Source: Candidatus Kapaibacterium sp.
Lineage (GTDB): Bacteria > Bacteroidota > Ignavibacteria > Kapaibacteriales > UBA7675
Length of the DNA stretch: 64,000 nucleotides
Assembly (NCBI GenBank): GCA_028284775.1
Contig: JANQRB010000101.1
Coordinates: 62,001-126,000 of the forward strand
Direction: 5' to 3'
Shown: piece by piece, positions 19,301-28,300 of the stretch
Layout: each line of letters begins with the position of its first letter
Position numbering within the stretch: the stretch's first letter is position 1
Program-made: the position numbers and the translations under genes
Notes under the pieces: model-generated
The model's input: only the letters and a program-made list of their open reading frames with translations
Told to the model about the DNA's origin: nothing
Databases searched by the model: none

Positions 19301-19456
19301 ATTCAAATAAGTTATTTATAGTCTCCCTCTTTGCGAAAGAGGGGCTAGGGGAGTTCGAAACGACTAAAATTTGTAACCCCTCCTCGTTCGGCGCTCAGTC
19401 CGCGCCTCACCCCCTTACTTCAAGGGGAGGAATGTATAGCAGAAACTTATTAGAAT
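19301..19456. repeat. MITE-like inverted-repeat element, copy A
   Basis: About 156 bp with imperfect ends ATTCAAATAAGTT (19301-19313) and AACTTATTAGAAT (19444-19456). Internal blocks are CCCTCTTTGCGAAAGAGGGG, CTAGGGGAGTT, GGCGCTCAGTCCGCGCC and CCCCCTTACTTCAAGGGG. Confidence 0.75.
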
Positions 19457-19470
19457 GAGCAATAGTGCTG

Positions 19471-19607
19471 TTTCAAATAAGTTTTTTCAAGTCCCCCTCT
19501 TTTCAAAAGAGGGGTTAGGGGAGTTAAGAAGTCCTTAAATACTCATAACCCCTCCTAACCTCCCCTTACCTTAAGGGGAGGGACGGCTATCAAAATCTTA
19601 TTTGAAA
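19471..19607. repeat. MITE-like inverted-repeat element, copy B
   Basis: 137 bp with perfect 11-bp terminal inverted repeats TTTCAAATAAG (19471-19481) and CTTATTTGAAA (19597-19607). It has the same orientation as copy A, follows it directly, and both are preceded by AATAGTG (19291 and 19461). It lacks the GGCGCTCAGTCCGCGCC block. Confidence 0.8.
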
Positions 19608-19614
19608 GAGTCAT

Positions 19615-19770
19615 AGTATTCCTTCAACTAAAATTCTGATTGTTATACTTCCCCCGGAAGTAAAGGGCTGAGGCGCAGGCTGAGCGCCGAATGGGGAGCA
19701 ATTATGAATAACTGAGGTACTCATAACTCCTGGTCCCTCTTTCAAAAAGGAGGCCTGAAAAAACGATTTT
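19615..19770. repeat. MITE-like inverted-repeat element, copy C (inverted, degenerate)
   Basis: It reads GGAAGTAAAGGGCTGAGGCG, then CAGGCTGAGCGCCGAATGGG, then CTCTTTCAAAAAGGAGG. This is the reverse-complement order of copy A and matches copy D. The ends are approximate and the outer inverted repeats have decayed. Confidence 0.65.
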
Positions 19771-20196
19771 GACAGTCGCATAGCTGTTTCCGGAATAGGA
19801 CAACAGATAGCGGCGACAACTTTGCTTAAGTGGATACTGAATTCCAGTTTCAATTATCATGCGCCGAGATTTTTTGAGCAAGCGAGCAGATTTTCCCGCA
19901 AAGCGCACAGGGGCCGATTCAAGGCCAGGCGCTATTTCGTCCGGGAGACTCCGTCGACAAATCGGCAATCCCGCCCTGCAACAGCAGCCTGCAAATTTCA
20001 ACAATCCGGCAAGGAGTTCTCTCGACGACGCTCACCCGCCATTTGATTCCGCTTACTCAACGCCATCCTACGTTCGCCTTTTGTCCCTTTTACGTCGCGG
20101 CTCAGCTGCGTACACTGCGGCACAGTCATATTGATGGATGTCAAGCCCTTACTTCGACATCGCATAGCAGTTATTAACAATATTCAGAGAGTTCAA

Positions 20197-22308
20197 ATGC
20201 ACGAATCAACAACCTGCACAGCGGGTAGGCTCTTCTTTGCCCGCAGGGCATTGACGGCCCTGTTTGCTCTGCTGCTCGTGACGGGCAGCGCCGAGGCGGC
20301 GACGAAGTTAACGGCTTCGGATGGCGGCAGCGGCGACCTGTTCGGCCAGTCGGTGGCTATCGACGGCACGGTGGCAATCATCGGCGCGGATGAAGACGAC
20401 GACGGCGGCACGAACGCCGGCGCCGCCTATATCTATGAATGGGACGGCAGCGCCTGGAGCGAATCGCAGAAGCTGACGGCGAGCGACGCGGCGGCGGAGG
20501 ACCGCTTCGGCCGTTTTGTAGCGGTTGACGGCGAGGTGATCGTCGTCAGCGCCCCCAAGGACGACGACGATGGGGCCAACTCCGGCGCGGTCTATGTTTT
20601 TCGCTATGATGATGTGAGCGAAACCTGGCAGCAGGAGCAGAAACTCACCGCCTCCAATGCAGCTGCCGGCGACGAATTCGGCGACGCTATCGCCGTTGAA
20701 GGCGACCGCATCGTCATCGGCGCGCCGCGCAGCGACAACAAAGGCGCTGACGCCGGCCTGGCCTATTACTTCGAATACAGCGCTTCTTCCTGGCAGCAAA
20801 AACAATGGTTTTATCCCTCCGGCATTACGAGTGGCGACCGCTTCGGCACCGCCGTGGATTTCGAGAGCGATCGTCTGATCGTCGGCGCGCGGCGGCATAC
20901 GGTCCACCACTCGAACGGCGGAGCGGCCTACATTTTTGCCCATACCGGCAGCAAGTGGTCAGAGGAAGCCGCACTCTCGCCGGCCGACGCGGCCAAAGAC
21001 GATGAATTCGGCTGGAGCGTAGCCGTCGATGGCGATCAGGTGCTGATTGGCGCGCCCTATGACGATGACTTCGGCAGCTCCTCCGGCGCGGCCTATGTCT
21101 TCCGCAAAGTGGGCGCGAGCTGGCAGGAGCAGACCAAACTGACCGCCAGCGACGGCGCGGCCGACGACCGCTTTGGCTTTCGCCTGGCATTCAGCGGCGG
21201 TACTGCGCTGATCGGCGCTTATAAAAATGACGCTGTGGCCGCCGATGCGGGCGCGGCCTATCTCTTTCACTATGCGAATCTGGTCTGGACGCAGGAAGCC
21301 AAGCTGACGGCCGACGACGGCGCTGCCGGCGATGCCTTCGGCCGCGTCGCCGCTATGGATGACCAGTCGCTGCTCCTCGGCGCGCGCAGCAATGCCGGAC
21401 AGGGCGCCGCCTACCTCTACCCGCTGTCGGATATCTCGCTCGCCGCCGGCGCCGCCTTCCCATGTGCAGACGCCGCGCTGCCCGACCGGCCGGATCAGAT
21501 CATCTACCGGGGGCTGATTAACGACGACGATAACGATGAAGACCGCATTATCGGCCGCTGGTGCGACGCCATGCAAAGCTACATCCCCCTGCGTTTCGAG
21601 TGGGGCGTCTGCTATGACATACCGACCGATCCGTACAACAAATGCACGACCGAAATTCTTTATCCCGACTGGGAGGATCTTAAAGTCTCCTTTTCCGTGC
21701 TGCATGTTAACGGCGACCAGTTGCCCGACTTTGTCTTCGCGCTTTCCGGCACCGATGTCAGCGGCGCCGTACCAACGGCGACCGGACGCATCATCAGCCT
21801 CTTCGGGCAGTCCTTCCTTAACATCGCGACGATCAACCTGGCGGGGATTGCGAGCCCGGCACACTCGGATTTGTTTTACGCGCTGGACCTGCGCGTCGAC
21901 CATGAGCTGACCGATCCGCTGGCGCGCGACATCAGCGGCAAGCTCTCCTACAAACTCGGCGAGGTTAACGTCGCCGTCAGCCAGCCGCCGGCCATCATTG
22001 TGCCGCCGGACTTCACGACGGCTGCGGATGACTTGGAAACCCGCGAGCCCTTGATGGTACGCGTCTTCCCGAACCCCGCCGACAATACGGCTCGCATCCA
22101 GGCGCGCCGCATTCCCGCCGGCAGCTACCGCATCGACATCGCGGCGCTCGACGGCAGCATCCTGGTTTCAAGAGAGGTGGAAGTCGGCGCCGACGGCGAG
22201 TTCCTGCGCAGCTTCGATTTCACGCAGACCGCCGCCGGCTATTATACCGTTAAACTCTACACCGAGCAGAGCTTTATCGGCGCCTACCCCCTGCTGATCG
22301 TACGCTAG
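20197..22308 (+). CDS. FG-GAP repeat exported protein with T9SS tail
   Basis: The ATG at 20197 was chosen because the product then begins MHESTTCTAGRLFFARRALT with a hydrophobic stretch ending GSAEAA, a good signal peptide; the longer frame adds 22 unlikely residues. The product is about 703 aa. Residues ~30-420 are about seven near-identical repeats of the form KLTASDGAADDRFGFRLAFS...ALIGA..D...GAAYLF, each with DxFG and a GAAY(V/I)F strand. This fits integrin-alpha-type FG-GAP beta-propeller repeats. A linker domain follows with NDDDNDEDRIIGRW and four cysteines. The tail, from VFPNPADNTARIQARRIP to LLIVR, is a T9SS type A domain. The gene lies 84 bp before the Rhs gene in the same direction, with a GC hairpin between them, so an operon is likely. 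Confidence 0.85.
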   Translation: MHESTTCTAGRLFFARRALTALFALLLVTGSAEAATKLTASDGGSGDLFGQSVAIDGTVAIIGADEDDDGGTNAGAAYIYEWDGSAWSESQKLTASDAAAEDRFGRFVAVDGEVIVVSAPKDDDDGANSGAVYVFRYDDVSETWQQEQKLTASNAAAGDEFGDAIAVEGDRIVIGAPRSDNKGADAGLAYYFEYSASSWQQKQWFYPSGITSGDRFGTAVDFESDRLIVGARRHTVHHSNGGAAYIFAHTGSKWSEEAALSPADAAKDDEFGWSVAVDGDQVLIGAPYDDDFGSSSGAAYVFRKVGASWQEQTKLTASDGAADDRFGFRLAFSGGTALIGAYKNDAVAADAGAAYLFHYANLVWTQEAKLTADDGAAGDAFGRVAAMDDQSLLLGARSNAGQGAAYLYPLSDISLAAGAAFPCADAALPDRPDQIIYRGLINDDDNDEDRIIGRWCDAMQSYIPLRFEWGVCYDIPTDPYNKCTTEILYPDWEDLKVSFSVLHVNGDQLPDFVFALSGTDVSGAVPTATGRIISLFGQSFLNIATINLAGIASPAHSDLFYALDLRVDHELTDPLARDISGKLSYKLGEVNVAVSQPPAIIVPPDFTTAADDLETREPLMVRVFPNPADNTARIQARRIPAGSYRIDIAALDGSILVSREVEVGADGEFLRSFDFTQTAAGYYTVKLYTEQSFIGAYPLLIVR

Positions 22309-22329
22309 CAATCCCTTACACCCTCAAGA

Positions 22330-22348
22330 GCGCCGCCGACAGCGGCGC
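22330..22348 (+). other. GC-rich hairpin between FG-GAP and Rhs genes
   Basis: A perfect 7-bp stem GCGCCGC/GCGGCGC with loop CGACA in the 84-bp spacer. It is followed by ACAGAACTATTCTTTCCT, which is not a strong U run. It could be a leaky terminator, attenuator or mRNA-end stabiliser. Confidence 0.4.
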
Positions 22349-22392
22349 ACAGAACTATTCTTTCCTATAAACATCAATCAGAGGTCAGTCTC

Positions 22393-25300
22393 ATGACTTT
22401 GTGTAATACTCAGCGGCAGGCCGGCTCCTCCCTGCTCGCGCTTACCATTCTCCTGTTTCTGGCGCTGCCCGGGCAGCACGCCCGGAGCCAGGGTCAAAGC
22501 GAGGCGCCCAGCGTCCTGGAAAGCGTGCTGGATCAGCACGACGAAAGCGGCGTTCTTAAAACAAGCTCGCTTAACATCGACGGCAGCCTGACGGTCTCCA
22601 ACTCCAACGGCGGCGTCTCCTACATCCTGCCGATCTCGAGCTTCACGGTCGATAACTACCCGATTAACACGACCCTGACCTACAACGGCGATATGGCCTT
22701 TACCAGCTATAAACAATATCTCAATTCATCCGGTACTGACGATCGTTGGGATAAGCTGACGATGAGCCGTCCGGCGTGGATCGTGGGGCTGAACGGCTTT
22801 GCCGTGCAGGTGCTTTCCACAACGACGGACTTCACCAACGGCTGCTGCGACAACTTTCCGCAGAACGAGCAGCTGGCCTACGACGAGTCCGATGTCATCT
22901 GGCTCGCCGACGGCTACGACGTCTGCAACCGTATGGACAACATGGTGGCCACCGACGAGCAGGACGTCATCCGTCTGTTGCGCGCCGATGGCAGCCTGCT
23001 GGAGCTGCGCAATACCGTGACGCGCCGCGATCACAACCTGCCTTCGGACATCGTGAATGCCGAAGAGCTCTATACCGGCTACTACTATGAAAAAGGCGTT
23101 AACAGCAACGGCTACGCTACAGTGGAAATCAACCAGCCGGAGTGGCAGGCGCTGCTGAGCCGCGTCGGCGAGCTGCGTTTCACCAAGACGGGCAATGCGC
23201 CCAAGACCATTACGGCCGACCAGGTCTATTTCGCGCCGCGCATCGTGCGCTATTTCCCGGGCGACGGCCTGGAGTATGTCTTTCGCGAAGTAGTGATGCC
23301 CTACGGCCTGGATAACTCGCTCTGGGGCTTCGCCGCGCTGCACGGCGCCGCGCCGACGATCTTTTATCTGGACGAAATTCGCGGCGCCACCGGCTCGTTA
23401 ACCGGCCTGCGCTACAGCCGTCAGCAAACCAACTTCCCCGTCAGCAGCGGCCGCGCGACGATTCAGAGCTTTGCCGGCCATTCCTTCAGCTACCAGGGTT
23501 CGGGTCTGATCATTAACGCCCTGGGCCGCGAGTTCCGTCTGCGCTGGGGCGCCGTCGGCAGCGGCGACGCCTTCGATGACGAGCCCGAGCTGGAATACCG
23601 CGAGATGCCGATCGTGGCCAATGGACTTAACGGCATCGACGAGATCAGCACGGTCGAATCGTTCGCGGGCATGCTGCGCCGGATCACCGACCCGGCCGGA
23701 AGAACGATCGACTTCGGCTACGAGCGCTATGACCGGCAGTACCGCAACTGGGGCTTCCCGCGTGTCAAACCTCAGAACGCCGACATCGACCTGACGCTGA
23801 GCGCCTTCCGGCTCACCAGCGTTCAGCGCGGCGCGGCCATCCAGGAAATCAGCTATATGGAACCCGAATTCCAGATTATGGAATCCGATCAGAACAACAT
23901 GCAATTGCCGCTTTCCAGCCACAGCCCCGAAGGCATCAAATATCACGGCGCCAATGTGGTCGACAAGCTGGATAAATTCGAACATGCGCTGCCGGAAGCG
24001 CTCTGGCTGAGCCGCGCCGACTACAGTTACAACTATATCTCCGAAGAGCTGGACGGCAACTGGTCGACGACGATGACGCTCAGCGACTATCTGCCGGGCA
24101 CGGCCAAATCGGCGACGCCGCAAACGCGCGCCGTCAATACGACGACCCATTGGTTCCACCGTAATCCACAGCCCTATTCGGACTGGTATCAAGTGGGCCT
24201 GCGGGACCAGACGACTTTTACCGAACTGCGTAGCCTGACGACGGAGGCCGGCGACATCTGGCACAGAACCGAGTATGAATACGCCCGGCTCTCGGACGCC
24301 AGCCTCAACGCCGTTAACCAGCCGACGCCCATGCAGCAGGTGCAGATCTCCGTCACCGAATTGGACGTCATCATGCCCGCGGGCCAGTCACCGCAAGCGG
24401 CCGACTGGATCCCGAGCGCCAAAACGACCTTTGAATACGAGACCGAGTATTCGCGCAGCTACGACAACGCCACGGCACGCGACATCTTCGGTCTGGACGT
24501 CGCGAAAAAAATCACGAAACAACTGGTGCCCGATACCGAGGCCCTCTATCTCCAAACCCGCGAATGCTATCGTCACTTTCCGACCTCGACCAGTACGGTG
24601 TCGCTGACGCAGTCCTACTGGGATGAAGAGGGCGCGATGGATGCCTGGCACGGTTATCAGGCCAGCGGCGAGCAGGACAAGTATCAGCATCCCTGGCAGA
24701 TTCCGAGTTATACGACCGATGCCGGCCCCCTATTCCCGACATCGCCCTACCTGCGGCACTTGACCGTGGAAACGACGGTGCTCGACCCCGGTAACAAGAT
24801 CCTGCAGGGCAGCCGGACGAAGTACGCCGGCGACTACGATATCGACGCGAACGGCGCATATCTGAAACGCCCGGGGCTGCCTCTCGCCGGCTACGACATC
24901 GGTGAGGACGGCGTGGAAGTGCTCGGCCAGAGCTTCGAATACGGCTCGCTTGAAGTGCGCAACGCACCGATCAGGACTGAAAACGCGCTCGGCGTGACAG
25001 CCAGCAACTATTATGCCTACGAGGAGATTCCCGGCGCGGGCTATGATGAAAACAATCCGCCCAAAGCCGATATGCTGAACAATGCCGACGAGCTGACGGC
25101 ACGCGATATGAGCGGCAGGCTGGTGCTGATGCACGAAAGCCCGATGGCGCAGCATGTGACGGTGCGCGGCTTTGCGCCCGGCGCAGGCTACGACAGCGAG
25201 ACGCTGGAAACACTCTATGAGCGGACCTTCCTCGACCAGGTCAGCGGTACGCGCGACCCTAACGGTGCGTACAGCAGCGCCAACTACGATGCGATCGGGC

Positions 25301-28300
25301 GGGTAAAAACAGCCTGGCAGCCCTTTGATTTTCCTTCGGACGATCCGCTCGTGACGCCCTACAGCGGCAGCCTGACAATGCCCTTCTTCGGCCGCTCGGA
25401 ATACAGCCGGACGACCAACTACCAGCTGCGCGGCTCAGGCACGCCCCTGGACGAATCGCATCCCTACTTTACGCCGGACGCCGAATTGCAGGAGACCGGC
25501 CGCGAGAACGAGCTGATAGCGGCGCGTCCCTGGTCACGCATCCCCATCTGCACCGATGCCGACGGCCTCTGCGACATCACGGCCAGCGCGACGGCCAAAG
25601 GCGGCGGCGACGCGGTCCAGGTGGACTCGGACGGCAAAATCGCCTTCGACACCGAACGCGAGTATCAGGGCGTTATCAACTATTATCCGGCGGCGCAGGA
25701 TCTGCTGCAATCCGCCCAGAACATCAATTCCCTGGAATTTGTCCTCAGTCCGCAATCCTTTGCCGGGCACGATATCTTCCTGACACTGGAAATGCGGCAC
25801 TTTCCAGCCGGCGGCGGCGAGACACTGCTGCTGCAAGAGACCTTTCTTTTCGAACATTATGCCGCGACGCCCGACGCCGGTGACGCCCGCTTGCAGCTCG
25901 ATCTCTTTGATGAGATCGCCAACCTGCAGAATATCGACGGGCGGGTGGAGATTCGCATCATTAATCATACCCTGGGCTCGGAAGCCGCATTCGGCAATAT
26001 CGCCGAAATTGCGCGGCCGCATTTCGTCATCGACGGCGACCTGCTCTACTTCAACTCGCGCGCGGACTTCACGGCGCAGTACAGCTATGATGACGGTGTT
26101 GATCCGAGCACGACGATTCTGGCCAAGGTGGACGACGCCGAGCACACGGAATCCGACTGGGATGTCGTCGGCCTGGGTTTCGCCCGCCACCAGCAGACGA
26201 AACATCACTTCGGCGCGGACAGCCGCCTGCAGCAGAGCGTCCAGACCATCGGCGCGCCCGGCAGCCCCGGCGCCGTCGACCGTTCGGTCAGCTTCGAGCA
26301 CTCCGGCCTTGGTCTGAACCTGACGAGCTTCGATCAGCTCGGCTACAGCACGGCGCAGGACTACGATGACCTGGGCCGGCCGGTCGAGACAACCAACAAG
26401 GATATGTCCACGCGGCAGCAGGCCTATAATCTCGGCCGGCCCAGCGCGGTTTTCGCCGAGCTCGACGACGCGGACTTCTACGGCTTCTGCCGCCACGAAC
26501 GCGACACCGACGAGATGGGCTATCACCGTGACCGCTATTACGATGCCTTTGGCAACCTGCGGGTGGAAATCTTCGACAACAACCCCTTCAGCCAGCGCCG
26601 CCATACGCGTTATGACTACGACCGCCTGGGGCGTCTGCTGAAGGTGCGTCACCCCGACATGCTGCCGGTGGATCACGAAACCGAATACTGCTACGATGAC
26701 TTCGGTCGCGCCAAATACATTAAACAGGCCGATATGGGTACAACGTCGCAGGCCTATGATCTGCTGGGCAATCTGCGCTTCAGCCAGACGCAGCAGCAGG
26801 CCGAGGATGGCGTGCTCATCTTCAACCAGTACGACGACCTGAACCGCCTGGTCATCGTCGGCGAGGCGCAGTTCGACGTCGATCCCGACGGCGGCCCGAC
26901 CCATGGCGCTTCCGGCGGCAAAGGGCGCGGTGACCAGGTCCAGAGCGGTTTTGCGGCCCTGCCGACGCGCTGGACCGACGCGCTGGACCCGAACGTTCTT
27001 AACAACGGCGTTGGCGGCGACCCGCTGACGGTTAACTCGACAATCTGGATCGACGGCACTCCTGCCAATCCGGTACCCGCCGTCTGGAACCTGACGGAGC
27101 TCTGGGAGACGAGCTGCACGCCCGCCGGCTTCGGCCAGCTGCCCGGTCAGGTAGTCCTGCCGCCGGCCTTCCTGCGCCATCCCGCCAACTACTACGAACG
27201 CCCGACGCCACCGAATGCCCTTGTCGCGCAGTTCGAAGATGTCTTCGCCTATCCCGAGCACATCCGTCAGGCACGGCACTACGACGAGCTGCCGCCCGCC
27301 GTCGGCGTCATCTGGAGCAACTTCCCGGCGCATAGCCAATGGGATCTGCTCGCGCCCACGGGCAAAGTACGCAAGCTGAAAGGACGACTGGCGGCGACGG
27401 CCTACCGCCAGCATGCCGGCGAGCCCTTCCATTACGAAGTGCGCTCCTACGACGAACGCGGCCGCATCGAAGCCCTGCTGCGCTATACCGAGAACCTGGG
27501 CTTCGACGCCGTCTACTACAGCTACAATTCCGCCAACCAGGTGATCGCCGTCACGGACGTCTCGCCGCAGCGGCAGCACAGTACCTGGTATGGCACCGAC
27601 CATAACGGCCGCGTGGACAAAGTCTGGAGCTACCTGGGCGACAACGGCTCCGGCTTCGGTATCGCCTTTCCGGTGTATCCCGCCATCATCAATCCGGCGG
27701 GCGACGGCCCGGCGATCGAATACAACTTTACCGAACGCAATGAAATCCGCAGCATGCGCTACCCCGACGCCGACGTTGTGGTGGATTATACCTGGAACGC
27801 GCGCGGCTGGGCCAGCACGATGGGCGCCGCCCACAGCACCCAGGGTTCGCTCTTCCAGCAGACCCTGCACTACCAGCCGCACGGCCAGATCGTCAAGCAG
27901 GAGTCATGGAATATCCTGCAGCCGCTGACCGTAACGCAGGACTATACTTACAGCGAGGCGCGCGAGCTGACCGGCTGGGATTACGGCGACTTCAACGGCA
28001 CGATTCACTCCCAGACCTACGACTATGACGCCTTCGGCAATCGCCGGCACTTCGAGCGCAATAATATTGGCGCGCAGTTCAGCTATGCCGATCCGAACGG
28101 TCCCAACCGCATCACGCGCTATGAAATGCAGAGCGAGCGCGTGGATTACAGCTTCGACGCCAACGGCGCGATGACCGGCCGCGACTATTTCTACCACAAC
28201 GGCAGCCTCTGGCAGCCCGGCCCCAGCGAAAGCCTGACTTTCGGCTATACCGGTCTGGTAGAGCAGTTCGTCAGCACGCCGCCGGGACCGATCTTTCCGT

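Larger units (their letters stand above)
19244..20196. other. divergent intergenic region with MITE-like cluster
   Basis: About 950 bp between the divergently read paralogue 3 (-) and the FG-GAP gene (+). The left two thirds hold three copies of the inverted-repeat element. From 19775 to 20196 nothing beyond the presumed promoter and leader of the plus-strand gene was recognised. Confidence 0.6.

Noticed and set aside
25534..27882. 782-codon open frame antisense to the Rhs gene
   Set aside because: It mirrors the codon bias of the sense gene; the sense strand has clear YD repeats and the antisense product has no recognisable domain.
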